A DNA stretch of 64,000 nucleotides, from contig NZ_FNEE01000018.1 of the NCBI RefSeq assembly GCF_900099905.1, positions 1 to 64,000 of the forward strand, in the 5' to 3' direction. The first letter of the stretch is position 1. Each line of letters begins with the position of its first letter. Under the pieces are notes generated by a model that made no database searches, was not told where the DNA came from, and was given only the letters and a program-made list of their open reading frames with translations. This DNA comes from Mesorhizobium muleiense. Lineage in GTDB: Bacteria > Pseudomonadota > Alphaproteobacteria > Rhizobiales > Rhizobiaceae. Below, piece by piece: positions 1 through 8,589 of the stretch. The position numbers were made by a program, and so were the translations under genes.

Positions 1-226
1 CCAACGGCTGACGAGCGGCCCGACGCCAGGCGAACAGCTGCTGCGGGGACAAAGCGTATCGCCGCGCCACCGCACTCACGGTCGCGCCGGCTTCGTAGCT
101 TTCCGCCACGATCCGCACCTTCTCCTCCGGCAGCCATTCGCGCCGCCGACCGGAGCCCGTGAACACCTCGAACCGGCGCGCGGGCTCGTGATCGCTGGAT
201 GTAAGCGTAAGCTCTGAAATCGTCAT
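1..226 (-). CDS. IS66-family accessory protein TnpA, N-terminal part (runs off left edge)
   Basis: The minus strand from the ATG at 226 reads MTISELTLTSSDHEPARRFE, then an R-R-R-E-W stretch and a helix-turn-helix-like segment with KVRIVAESYEAGATVSAVAR. This matches the usual start of the small IS66 TnpA protein (helix-turn-helix, about 110-150 aa), which is encoded first, before TnpB and the DDE transposase TnpC. About 75 residues are inside the window. The gene is incomplete only because the window ends, so whether the element is active cannot be judged. Confidence 0.8.
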   Translation of the reverse strand, partial: MTISELTLTSSDHEPARRFEVFTGSGRRREWLPEEKVRIVAESYEAGATVSAVARRYALSPQQLFAWRRAARQPL

Positions 227-429
227 GTGTCGAAGCCCTCAAAGGCTCCGAACATCGTCCCTCACGTCAACGCGCGAAAGGTGCCACCGGAACAGCGCTT
301 ACGTCAGTCGCCGGGCTTTATCGCGCTCAATCTCCCCGGTAACGCCACCCTGAACTCGCGAAACCCAGAGAGGCCAAGAGTACGGCAAAAACGCAAAACC
401 GACGCTTCTCCGCTGTTTGTTTGACTTAC
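1..429 (-). mobile_element. IS66-family element, one end
   Basis: This is the terminal part of an IS66-family insertion sequence that continues past the left edge. It holds the start of the first accessory gene, and the outer end reads GTAAGTCAAACAAACAGC on the minus strand from position 429. IS66 elements characteristically begin with GTAA, so 429 is taken as the boundary. The roughly 200 bases between the gene start and the end have no gene. The other end and the target duplication cannot be seen. Confidence 0.75.
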
Positions 430-636
430 GAGTTTGGAGATAGATAAGTCCCCAAGAAGCTCGGGGTTTTAGGCAACAAAATGCGCGATTCTGGATTGTG
501 AGCTAGGCCCGCTGGCGACCAGACCGCATACCGCATCCCGCACCAAGCTTGATGACCTGTCCGCCATTGCACTGCCGCCGGGGTATGGTGTTCCGGATGC
601 AGGCGCGGGCGGACCGTCCACGCCGCTGCCCTCTTT

Positions 637-1332
637 CTACATTGGGCAAAGCAAACCTTTAAGTTCCGCCAAGTTCAGCAACAATGCCTCCGGCTCAAAG
701 GTCCGGAGGTCATTCCTCAGTCGACTCGTATGGTGGCGGGCGCCCCCGAATGCGCAGTAGCGCATATTTGCATTTCGCGCGGCACTAAGACCGATGACGC
801 TGTCCTCAATGACAAGGCACTCTCTGGCAGACACGCCCATGATTTCCGCCGCCAATAGCAGCACAGAAGGGTCAGGCTTCCGGACACCGATGTCATCGGA
901 GGAGAAGAACCGTGAGCCAACAAGCCCCAAGAGATTGGCGGCTCTCATGCGGTGGATGAGTTCGAAACGAGATGTGTTCGATGCGACACAAAAGGGAATG
1001 GAAAGCCACTGGAGCAGTTCAACCGCGCCAGGTGTCGCCGACAGGATCCCAGAGGCGGCCAGCTGGATCTCAGCCGCGGCCGTTTCCATGAAGTTCTTCG
1101 GCAGGCTTACACCGACAAGTCTTTCCAGATGCCGTTGTTGATCGTCTCGCTCAACACCGGAGAGCGTTGCCGTTATTTCATCTGGATGCACCTGGAAACC
1201 TTCCGCGGCAAGTTTTGCCGAAATCACCTCCGATGCTACGATTTCCGTCTCCGCAAGGGTGCCGTCAAAATCGAAGATGATCAGTCGAGGCCGCGACCGA
1301 TCGGACGTTTTGATCGATGGTGAAGCCATCAT
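637..1332 (-). CDS. HAD-superfamily phosphatase, beta-phosphoglucomutase-like (copy 1)
   Basis: A 231 aa HAD hydrolase of subfamily IA, the group that includes sugar-phosphate phosphatases and beta-phosphoglucomutases. Motif I is DFDGT near residue 21, motif II is the S/T of VASNTS, motif III is the lysine of RKPDP, and motif IV is the acidic pair of VIEDS. All catalytic residues are present. It starts with an ATGA overlap on the stop of the upstream phosphodiesterase gene, so the two are translationally coupled. It is probably a cytoplasmic phosphatase acting on the product of the upstream enzyme. It is paralogous to the HAD gene at 2689-3420. The substrate cannot be told from sequence. Confidence 0.88.
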   Translation of the reverse strand: MMASPSIKTSDRSRPRLIIFDFDGTLAETEIVASEVISAKLAAEGFQVHPDEITATLSGVERDDQQRHLERLVGVSLPKNFMETAAAEIQLAASGILSATPGAVELLQWLSIPFCVASNTSRFELIHRMRAANLLGLVGSRFFSSDDIGVRKPDPSVLLLAAEIMGVSARECLVIEDSVIGLSAARNANMRYCAFGGARHHTSRLRNDLRTFEPEALLLNLAELKGLLCPM

Positions 1333-2111
1333 TTCGGATCACCGGGACGAATGACAGGCAGCTGATCAAGTCCCTCGTGACGATGGACAACGACATCCGA
1401 TCCGTCCAACATGACGACATCGTATGATGGCGCAGCCGCCACAAATATGGGCTTGCCATATTGTTCCCAGTCCAGAACGATATGCTGCGCCGTGCCACGG
1501 CTGGCAGTAAACGATATGCCCGACAAACTGCCTGCTGCAGCAACATGCCGGTGACCAAAGAGCATGTGGCGGACCGATGCGTTTTTCCGAAGGATGGAAA
1601 GGAGCCGATCGGACTCCTTCATATCGCTCGTCTTAAAACAAGGCACATGCAAATCCGCCGGCGTATGGTGCATAGCAACCACGACTGGTCGGCCGGCGGC
1701 ACGGAAAAGCTGGTCCTGCAGCCATTCAAACCGGCCACCGTCAAGACAACCGAAATGGCTGATGTCGTCCTTTGTGTCGAGCAAGACGACGAGCCAGTCG
1801 TGCAAGTCGACAGCCGCCTGAACGAATCCTTCCCCGCCGAATACGCCTCGAAATGCGCCGCGGTCATCGTGGTTGCCGATCGTCAAATGGACCGGGAGCC
1901 GGACCTCCGACAAGATCTCGCGCAAGAGTGCGTAAGCGGCTGGATCGCCTGTATCAGCAAGATCGCCGGTAATAAGGATGAGCTTGGCATCTGCGTGTAC
2001 GCGCGAGACATGGTCCAAGGTGTCGCGCAATCTCTGCGCCGGATCGATGCCGTAAAGCGTCTTGCCAGGGGCAACAAAATGAGGATCCGTGATATGAATG
2101 ATTTTCTGCAT
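1329..2111 (-). CDS. Calcineurin-like phosphodiesterase, CpdA/GpdQ-like (copy 1)
   Basis: A metallophosphoesterase of about 260 aa. The ATG at 2111 is chosen over the long ORF start at 2207 because it puts the first metal motif at the usual place, MQKIIHITDPH, as in the paralogue at 3417-4226. The dimetal motifs appear in order: D-P-H, GDLADTGD, GNHDD, MHH and GHRH. Family members hydrolyse cyclic nucleotides or glycerophosphodiesters. Its position behind a Ugp-like importer and before a HAD phosphatase favours breakdown of an imported phosphodiester or phosphosugar, which is an inference. Its stop overlaps the start of the HAD gene by four bases. Confidence 0.88.
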   Translation of the reverse strand: MQKIIHITDPHFVAPGKTLYGIDPAQRLRDTLDHVSRVHADAKLILITGDLADTGDPAAYALLREILSEVRLPVHLTIGNHDDRGAFRGVFGGEGFVQAAVDLHDWLVVLLDTKDDISHFGCLDGGRFEWLQDQLFRAAGRPVVVAMHHTPADLHVPCFKTSDMKESDRLLSILRKNASVRHMLFGHRHVAAAGSLSGISFTASRGTAQHIVLDWEQYGKPIFVAAAPSYDVVMLDGSDVVVHRHEGLDQLPVIRPGDPK

Positions 2112-2688
2112 TGCTCCACACTCAGATTGGGCCCGACCCTGGGAGGAAGTGGGACAAGAGACCGCTGCTGCGTCAGGCCACTTGATTGCCGTCGTTGTGG
2201 TGACCATCTATTCCAGGCGTCTGACAGCGAACCGTGAGCAGTGAGGGGTCGACCCTCTCTGCCGCCCGGATCGAGGTGTTCGATTCCAAGCAAACAGTTG
2301 ACCGACGAACGGCCAATAAATGTCGCGAGTTGTAAATGCTCGGGCCGCATAAGGGACCTCGGTCGCTATCGCTTTCGGTTGATCATGAAGTAACTCGTCC
2401 ATCATCGAAACGGTGCCACGGGCCTGTGCTTCGAGCTCCGGTGAGTTCCCCCACGCAGACACGAATGCTCCTTCTTGACCCTCAATTGTAATTTGTGAGC
2501 AGCTCGGTCGAACACCGTTGAGTGTCGCTTGCGCGCGCCCGCCCCATGCCGCATCCGCCTGTCAGACTTCGCCGATATCGAATGCAAGGGAGCTTTGTTC
2601 GGATTTATGTCAAGTGGACGGAATCGCCGGGACAGTCGGTATAGGAAGACATTTTTGTGGGGTTGAGTGGATGGGAAGCTGCTGCAGT
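2112..2688. other. Gap between the two phosphodiesterase/HAD pairs
   Basis: No convincing gene is seen. Short minus-strand ORFs (around 2208-2462 and 2402-2731) lack a recognisable family and are probably remnants left at the junction of the tandem duplication. A promoter for the distal pair may lie here, but no clear consensus was found. Confidence 0.4.
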
Positions 2689-3420
2689 TCACCTTACGGC
2701 ACCTGCTGCCACCGGGTCCGCCTCCTGCCATTTTGTATTGGGCTGGACTTCGCTCGTCATCAGCAGGACGCTAAGTTCTTCGGCTGATCGCGCGACCACC
2801 GCAGCGCCGGCTGACAGCAATCGTTGACCGTGGTCGTCGTGGCAGTGGCCGCCCGCGGTGAAACCGATCACCATCATCCCCGCGGCCACACCGGCTCGAA
2901 CGCCTGCAATGCTGTCCTCGACAACGACGCAGCGCGCTGCCTTAGTGCCCATCTGGGCGGCAGCGAACAGGAAGAGGTCCGGTGCAGGCTTACCGGCCTT
3001 TACCATGGCGGAGCTGAACACGTGGGGATGGAAGTATGCCCAAAGTTCCGTCAGTTCAAGACCAAGCCGCAGCTTGTCGGGGGCGCTGCTCGATGCGACG
3101 CAGCGCGGCAATCGCAACTGATGCAGGAGTTGGTCAATGCCGCTGATCGCTTGCAGTTCCGTCTGGTAGCTTTCCTTTATCCGGGATTGCACGATGACGT
3201 CGAAGTCGCTGGGTAGAGGGCGGCCCCAGTCTTCTTCGATCATTTTCCGCATGGTGGCTGAGGAAAGGCCGGTAAACCGCAGAATCACATCAGAATACGA
3301 CATGGGATAGCCAATGCGGGTAAGTTCTTCGGCATCGATTCGACTTGCCAGCGTCTCGCTATCGATCAGAACGCCGTCGCAATCGAAGATGACCAGTTCA
3401 TAAGAGGCCTGTTGATTCAT
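2689..3420 (-). CDS. HAD-superfamily phosphatase, beta-phosphoglucomutase-like (copy 2)
   Basis: A HAD-IA hydrolase of about 243 aa. Motif I is FDCDGVLIDSE, motif II is in CVASSSAP, motif III is AGKPAPD, and motif IV is VVVEDSIAG. The ATG at 3420 is preferred because it overlaps the TGA of the upstream phosphodiesterase as ATGA, exactly as in the first pair. It is a cytoplasmic phosphatase or mutase for a small phosphorylated metabolite, probably a sugar phosphate. It is a diverged paralogue of the 637-1332 gene, and together with the adjacent phosphodiesterase it forms a duplicated two-gene cassette. Confidence 0.88.
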   Translation of the reverse strand: MNQQASYELVIFDCDGVLIDSETLASRIDAEELTRIGYPMSYSDVILRFTGLSSATMRKMIEEDWGRPLPSDFDVIVQSRIKESYQTELQAISGIDQLLHQLRLPRCVASSSAPDKLRLGLELTELWAYFHPHVFSSAMVKAGKPAPDLFLFAAAQMGTKAARCVVVEDSIAGVRAGVAAGMMVIGFTAGGHCHDDHGQRLLSAGAAVVARSAEELSVLLMTSEVQPNTKWQEADPVAAGAVR

Positions 3421-4226
3421 TGCATGCCCTCGGGAACCCAACCTTCTGCGGAGACCTCGACCACATGTCGGTCGCTAACTTCGAAGCGATGCACCAGGAC
3501 CCCATCAACGTCGATTATCGCGATGTCAAAAGCGGGCGCATCCTCGACGAAGTCCGCGTCTCTCCGCGTGAAATGTGGAATGATCTGATGCGCCACGCCG
3601 CGGTTTGCACTGAAAGGGATGCCGCTCCAGGTGCCGCCAACATCGACATGCACATGGCCGTGGAAAATGTGCCGCACATTGCCGGCGCTGACAATCGCCT
3701 GCATGATCGGGCGCCAATTCTCGGTGCTCCAGGGTTCGAAATGCGGCAGGCCGATCGGCTGCAGCGGATGATGGACGAAGAGGTAGGCCCGCACATCCGA
3801 CGCCTCGGCCACCCGGGCCAGCAGCCACTCGAGCCGACCATCGTCCAAGGAGCCATGACCGAAACCTTCCACCAATGTGTCGAGAAAAATGAGGCGCCCG
3901 GCAGATCCGTCGTGAACCGACTGGATAAAGCCGTTCTCATCGCGCGGCTCTCCAGGAAACGCCCGAACAAAATTCTCGCGGCTGTCGTGATTGCCGAGCA
4001 GAAGGCGGGCGGGCACGCGCAGTTCCTGCAGCACCTCGCGAAGTAGGACATAGGAAGCGAAATCTCCCTCGTCAGTGAGATCGCCAGTCACGACGCAAAG
4101 CTCGGCGTCGGCGTGATCGCGGTTGATGCGCTCAATGGTCTTGCGAAGCCGTTGGGCAGGATCGAAGCCGAAGAGCATGGCGCCTAACGGCACAAGATGG
4201 GGGTCGGTCAGATGAATGAGTTTCAT
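3417..4226 (-). CDS. Calcineurin-like phosphodiesterase (copy 2)
   Basis: A metallophosphoesterase of 269 aa. The ATG at 4226 (MKLIHLTDPH) is preferred to the ORF start at 4370, because the upstream stretch overlaps the end of the binding-protein gene and has no family similarity. Metal-site motifs are D-P-H, TGDLTDEGD, GNHDS, VHH and GHVH. It is paralogous to the 1329-2111 gene. It follows the solute-binding-protein gene after about 60 bases on the same strand and so is probably in its transcript. The likely role is hydrolysis of an imported phosphodiester. A CpdA-like cyclic-nucleotide role cannot be excluded. Confidence 0.88.
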   Translation of the reverse strand: MKLIHLTDPHLVPLGAMLFGFDPAQRLRKTIERINRDHADAELCVVTGDLTDEGDFASYVLLREVLQELRVPARLLLGNHDSRENFVRAFPGEPRDENGFIQSVHDGSAGRLIFLDTLVEGFGHGSLDDGRLEWLLARVAEASDVRAYLFVHHPLQPIGLPHFEPWSTENWRPIMQAIVSAGNVRHIFHGHVHVDVGGTWSGIPFSANRGVAHQIIPHFTRRDADFVEDAPAFDIAIIDVDGVLVHRFEVSDRHVVEVSAEGWVPEGMQ

Positions 4227-4287
4227 GGATAATCCCGAAAAAGGGAGGGATGCCGCACAGGAGCGTGCAGCGTCTCGGACGAGGCGA

Positions 4288-5538
4288 TCAGTTCGTTTTC
4301 GGCAGGAGTGCGCGAACCTCGGACACCATGTCTGCGAGAGCGGCTTCCGGTTCCTTGGATCCAAGCGCAATAGCCGTCATCTCGTCGCGGAGGACCTCCC
4401 CGATCTGCACGCCGTTATCACCAGGCCAGGAGAACCACGGGCGGGCGCGGGGCGTCTGAAGCACGCTGGTGTACCAGTTCGGGTGCTTATCGTAGAAGCC
4501 GGCGAGATGATCCTTGTCGAGGGCAAGCGTGTTGGTCGGCATATAACCAGTATTCGGCACGACAATGCTCTGGCCTTCAGGACTTGTGGTGAACTTGACG
4601 TAGTCCCAGGCGGCGGCGCGCTTGGCGGGATCGTCGGTAAGGATTATCGCAACCATGCCGCCCGTCGGCATCGTCGCATCTTCAGCGCCGAGCGGCTGCT
4701 TGGCTGTGCGGAGCTTGAACCGATCTCCAATTTCACCTTCGAAACCGCTCACACTGCCGGCAGAGGCGAAGAAGAAGCCGAGCTTGCCAGAGGTGAAGAG
4801 CTGCCGGGCGGCATGGGAGTCGATCGCCGGCTGAGCGCCGTCGGTGTGGAACCGCTTGAACAGCTTGACGGCAGCCTGGCCTGCAGGACCGTCAAAAGCG
4901 ATGTCGCTCTCCTTGTCGTTCATCATCTGGCCGCCGAAGTTGCGTACCAGGTTCTGCGTGGCCCAGTCGTCCGAGCCGAGCTGGTAATACATGCCGGACG
5001 TTCCATTGCCGAGCGCACCGACCTTGCCGGCCAGTGCGACGAAGCTGTCCCAATCGGTCGGAACCTTGTCGGGGTCGCCGCCCGCCTGCTTCACGAGATC
5101 GGCATTGTAATAAACGACCGGCGTCGACATGGCGAAGGGAAGTCCGTACAGATGGCCCTCAATTCTTGCCAGAGACAGGATTTGTTCCGTGTAGCCCTTA
5201 TCGGCCAGGTGATCGGCGGCAACGAGATCGTCGATGGGCTTTACGAGCCCGCGCGTGACGAGCGGACGGAGCACGTTAAAGCCGACATAGTGAACGTCCG
5301 GCAACTCGCCTGCCATGCTCTGACGAATCAACGTCTGGACAGCTTCGTCATAACTCGGCGCAGCAGCGCGGAAGCTGATCTTGATTTCCGGGTGGTCCGC
5401 CATGAAGCGGTCTGCAATCGGCTTGTGGATCACTTCGTGTTCGGGCCAGGCGTAATAGACATTGAGTTTCGTCTCGGCTTGCGCTGGCATGGCTGCCGCT
5501 GCGACACCGGCAGCAAGGATCATTGCAACTGTTTTCAC
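4288..5538 (-). CDS. ABC sugar/glycerol-phosphate-type solute-binding protein
   Basis: A 416 aa periplasmic binding protein of extracellular solute-binding family 1, closest in style to UgpB. It opens with a Sec signal peptide (MKTVAMILAAGVAAAAMPAQA) with cleavage expected after AQA. The mature part begins ETKLNVYYAWPEHEV, and conserved segments such as GHLYGLPFAMSTPVVYYNAD are evident. The start codon is GTG with an AGGAGA ribosome site 7-8 bases upstream. It lies last in a permease-permease-binding protein run and before the phosphodiesterase genes. The Ugp-like character plus phosphatases suggests a phosphorylated or phosphodiester ligand, which is an inference. Confidence 0.88.
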   Translation of the reverse strand: MKTVAMILAAGVAAAAMPAQAETKLNVYYAWPEHEVIHKPIADRFMADHPEIKISFRAAAPSYDEAVQTLIRQSMAGELPDVHYVGFNVLRPLVTRGLVKPIDDLVAADHLADKGYTEQILSLARIEGHLYGLPFAMSTPVVYYNADLVKQAGGDPDKVPTDWDSFVALAGKVGALGNGTSGMYYQLGSDDWATQNLVRNFGGQMMNDKESDIAFDGPAGQAAVKLFKRFHTDGAQPAIDSHAARQLFTSGKLGFFFASAGSVSGFEGEIGDRFKLRTAKQPLGAEDATMPTGGMVAIILTDDPAKRAAAWDYVKFTTSPEGQSIVVPNTGYMPTNTLALDKDHLAGFYDKHPNWYTSVLQTPRARPWFSWPGDNGVQIGEVLRDEMTAIALGSKEPEAALADMVSEVRALLPKTN

Positions 5539-5581
5539 ATTGCTCTCCTGAGTTTTGAGATGGGGGTTTTTAGAGACGGAG

Positions 5582-6418
5582 CTAGTGTCGGCCGAGCACC
5601 AGACCTCGGATGAAGTGTTTCTGCATGAGAAGGAAAAAAGAGACCAAGGGAGCAGTTACGAGAACGCCCCCCGCCATCAGCGCACCGACATTTCCGGCGC
5701 CCTCGCCGGCCTGCCGGAAATAGGCAATGCCGAGCGAAGCCGTCATCATGTCGGGATTGGTTATCACCACCATTGGCCAATAAAGATCGTTCCAATGGGC
5801 CACGATAGAGAAGATCGAGAAGGAGACGACGGCCGGCCAAGCTGCTGGCAGCATGATCCGCCAGGCGATCGATAGCTCGCTGAAACCGTCGAGCCGCGCC
5901 GCGTCGAGCACCTCATCGGGAAAGGTCACGAAGAACTGCCGGAACAGGAAGATGGCAAACACCGAAATGATCCAGGGCAGAACCAGAGCGGCATAGCTGT
6001 CGAGCAGTCCGGATTTTGCGAGGGCTATGTAGATCGGGATGGTTGGTATCTGCACCGGCACCAGAAGGCCGAGCAGGACGCCGACAAGCAGAATAGGGCG
6101 GCCCGGGAAGGACAGCTTGGCCAGCGCATAGCCGCATGGGATGGCGATCGCGATCTGCAACACAAGAATTGCCAGACACACGACAAAGCCATTTGCCATG
6201 AACCGAAGCAGCGGAATTGCCGAGAGCGCAGTGCCGTAATTGTCGATTGCGCCGTGAAGGGTCGGCGTTGGAAGCAGGCTGCCGTCAAAGATCTCGCTCT
6301 GTGGCGTCAGCGAGGCAAGGATCATCCACAGAAACGGAAAGACCATGATGATCGCGCCGGTGACAAGCACAGCATGCGAGACAATGCGGGAAGAGGAAGA
6401 TTGCCCCAGGATCATCAC
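5582..6418 (-). CDS. ABC sugar permease, MalG/UgpE type
   Basis: A 278 aa inner-membrane permease with about six membrane spans. The EAA-loop region is near AARLDGFSELSIAWRIMLPAAWP, which is the ATPase contact. The start overlaps the end of the preceding permease gene by four bases. With the 6415-7365 product it would form the heterodimeric channel of the importer whose binding protein is encoded just downstream. Length and topology are normal for the family. Confidence 0.92.
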   Translation of the reverse strand: MMILGQSSSSRIVSHAVLVTGAIIMVFPFLWMILASLTPQSEIFDGSLLPTPTLHGAIDNYGTALSAIPLLRFMANGFVVCLAILVLQIAIAIPCGYALAKLSFPGRPILLVGVLLGLLVPVQIPTIPIYIALAKSGLLDSYAALVLPWIISVFAIFLFRQFFVTFPDEVLDAARLDGFSELSIAWRIMLPAAWPAVVSFSIFSIVAHWNDLYWPMVVITNPDMMTASLGIAYFRQAGEGAGNVGALMAGGVLVTAPLVSFFLLMQKHFIRGLVLGRH

Positions 6419-7365
6419 TGGCCTCCATTTGCTTTCCAGCGCGCCCGACGCTCGGAGACGCGCATCTGGACGAGCGACAGGAAAGTCACGAAGACAAAAA
6501 AGGAAACGGAGATCGCAGAAGCATATCCGACGCGGAAGAAGCGGAAACCTTCTTCATAAAAAGTGTAAAGAACGACGGAGGTAGATTTCATCGGCCCTCC
6601 CTGTGTGAGGACCGCGACCGTTTCGAAAACCGAAAAGGCGCGGATAATTGTCATCACGGTGACGAACACCGTAACTGGCGCCAGCATCGGCCAGGTGACC
6701 AGAAGGAAGCGCTTCAGTCCCCTGTCCGCCCCGTCGATAGTCGCAGCTTCGTAGAGCTCCTCTGGAATGGTCGAAAGGCCAGCCAGGAAAAGGATCATGT
6801 TGAAGCCAACCAACTGCCAGACGCCGATCGCCGCGAGCGCATATATGGCCGTCGCCGGGTCGGACAGGAACCTGACGGGCGATGCGCCCAGGAGCTGCAG
6901 CAGCGTGTTGGCAAAACCCAGACTTGGATGCAGGATTGCTTCCCACGCGGTCGCGAGAGCAACCAAGCTTGCAGCCACGGGCAAAAAGTAAGCGGTTCGA
7001 TAGAGAACTGCGAACCGTGATCTAGCGATCAAAACGGCGACGAGCAGCCCCCACCCGATTGCCGTCGGCACGACCACAGCCACATAGAGCGCGGTGTTGC
7101 GCAGACTCTGAGCAAAGCCAGGGTCGGTCAACATGCGCGTATAATTAGCAACCCCGATGAATTGGATTCCGGCCAAGCCGAGCGACGCATTCGTGAAGGA
7201 CAGAAAGAAGACAAGAATGGCGGGTCCGATTACAAGGGCAACAAGCAACAGCGTCGCCGGCACGGACAGAATTATGCCAGCTTGCGCCTGGGCCCGAGCC
7301 GGCCGGTAGCTGCCTGCAGTGTTCGGAGCTAAGGAACTGAGCGGAATGTCGTTGGCTAAGGCCAT
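6415..7365 (-). CDS. ABC sugar permease, MalF/UgpA type
   Basis: A permease of about 316 aa with six predicted spans and the EAA loop (EAATIDGADRGLKRFLLVTWP). ATG 7365 lies directly after the TGA of the ATPase gene and gives a conventional N-terminus. An upstream in-frame start at 7392 would overlap the ATPase gene. It pairs with the MalG-type permease. Gene order (ATPase, MalF-type, MalG-type, binding protein) is compact, with overlaps, indicating one transcript. Confidence 0.9.
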   Translation of the reverse strand: MALANDIPLSSLAPNTAGSYRPARAQAQAGIILSVPATLLLVALVIGPAILVFFLSFTNASLGLAGIQFIGVANYTRMLTDPGFAQSLRNTALYVAVVVPTAIGWGLLVAVLIARSRFAVLYRTAYFLPVAASLVALATAWEAILHPSLGFANTLLQLLGASPVRFLSDPATAIYALAAIGVWQLVGFNMILFLAGLSTIPEELYEAATIDGADRGLKRFLLVTWPMLAPVTVFVTVMTIIRAFSVFETVAVLTQGGPMKSTSVVLYTFYEEGFRFFRVGYASAISVSFFVFVTFLSLVQMRVSERRARWKANGGQ

Positions 7366-7366
7366 G

Positions 7367-8515
7367 TCAGGCTGCCCCGCTGTGATCGCCACGCTGGCGC
7401 GAGCCGTTGGAAGGAAAGAACCATGCCTGTTCAGCGTCGATGGTCAGTCCCAGATTGTCGCCGTCACGCAGTGATCGCGCGCGCTCGGCGGAAATGCGGG
7501 CGACGAACTGAGCGCCGGCCTCGGCATCGACAAAGACGTGAGCGTCGATCCCTGCGTGCTCAATGCGCGTGACGCGAACCGGCAGGGCTCCTGGATGATC
7601 CTTCTCAGCCAGGGTCGCATGCTCGGGGCGGAAGGCCAGCGTTCCGGCCAGCCCGGATCCGAGCGCATCGCGAATGATGATCCTGCTGCCGCCGATCATG
7701 AGCGCGCCGCCTATAGGTGCGGCCACTGCCAGCTCGTTCAGGAATGGCTGCGCCAGGAAGCGCGCTACGTCTAGATCGACGGGTTCGCGATAGAGATCGG
7801 CAGGGGCTGCGACCTGACGGAGTTCGCCGCCAAAGATGACTGCGACGCGGTCTGAAAGCGCTGCCGCCTCGGCCTGGTCATGGGTAACGAAGATAGTCGT
7901 CGTTTCCATTTCCTTGTGAAGCCGTGCGATCTCGCCACGCGTATGGATGCGCAGCGCTGCGTCCAGGTTTGCCAAGGGTTCGTCCATCAGGAAGATCTTC
8001 GGCTTGCGCACCATGGCGCGTCCCAAAGCCACGCGCTGGCGCTGCCCGCCCGACAGCGCCGACGGTCGACGCTCGAGCAGCGCGTCGAGCTTGAGAAGCC
8101 CTGATGTCTGCCGGACCCGCTCCTGGATCGAGCGTTTGCGTTGGATGGCTCCGGGCAGCAGCGCGCCAATCACAGGAAGCCGTTCCAAGCTGCTTAGCTC
8201 ACGCATGACCAGCGGGGCAGCAATGTTGTCGTGCACGCTCAGATGCGGATAAAGGGCGTAGCTCTGGAACACGAAGGCTAGGTCGCGGTCCTTCGGCGCC
8301 ACCGCGTCCAGCCCCCTGCCGCCTGCACGCACATGGCCCTGGTCGGCACGCTCCAGCCCCGCGATGATCCGAAGAAGCGTTGATTTACCACACCCGGACG
8401 GCCCCAGCAGTGTCACAAACTCCCCCGCAGCAACCCTTAGACAGATGCCGCGCAGGACATCAATCGCGCCAAACCGCTTGCCGATGTCGTCGATGTGAAG
8501 GTCTAACGCTGCCAT
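7367..8515 (-). CDS. ABC transporter ATPase, MalK/UgpC type
   Basis: A 382 aa cytoplasmic ATPase. Walker A is GPSGCGKST, the Q-loop is VFQSYALYPH, the signature is LSGGQRQR, Walker B is IFLMDEPL, and the H-loop is VTHDQ. The C-terminal TOBE/OB region is typical of the carbohydrate (CUT1) subfamily. A short extra stretch (SSLERLPVIGALLPGAIQRKRS) lies between the Q-loop and signature. It is the only sugar-type ATPase in the window, although two permease/binding-protein sets are present. It may therefore serve both importers, as shared MalK-type ATPases do elsewhere. Confidence 0.93.
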   Translation of the reverse strand: MAALDLHIDDIGKRFGAIDVLRGICLRVAAGEFVTLLGPSGCGKSTLLRIIAGLERADQGHVRAGGRGLDAVAPKDRDLAFVFQSYALYPHLSVHDNIAAPLVMRELSSLERLPVIGALLPGAIQRKRSIQERVRQTSGLLKLDALLERRPSALSGGQRQRVALGRAMVRKPKIFLMDEPLANLDAALRIHTRGEIARLHKEMETTTIFVTHDQAEAAALSDRVAVIFGGELRQVAAPADLYREPVDLDVARFLAQPFLNELAVAAPIGGALMIGGSRIIIRDALGSGLAGTLAFRPEHATLAEKDHPGALPVRVTRIEHAGIDAHVFVDAEAGAQFVARISAERARSLRDGDNLGLTIDAEQAWFFPSNGSRQRGDHSGAA

Positions 8516-8589
8516 TCCGAGTTCCCTTTCGGTGGGCGTGACTTCTATCGGTGCTTTATTTCATTTTAGTGACAATATGGAGTTTAATT

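Noticed and set aside
1461..2237. 258-aa plus-strand ORF
   Set aside because: Antisense of the phosphodiesterase gene with no family character.
4216..5613. 465-aa plus-strand ORF
   Set aside because: It lies opposite the binding-protein and phosphodiesterase genes, which have signal peptide, motifs and operon spacing; it is a GC-rich shadow frame.
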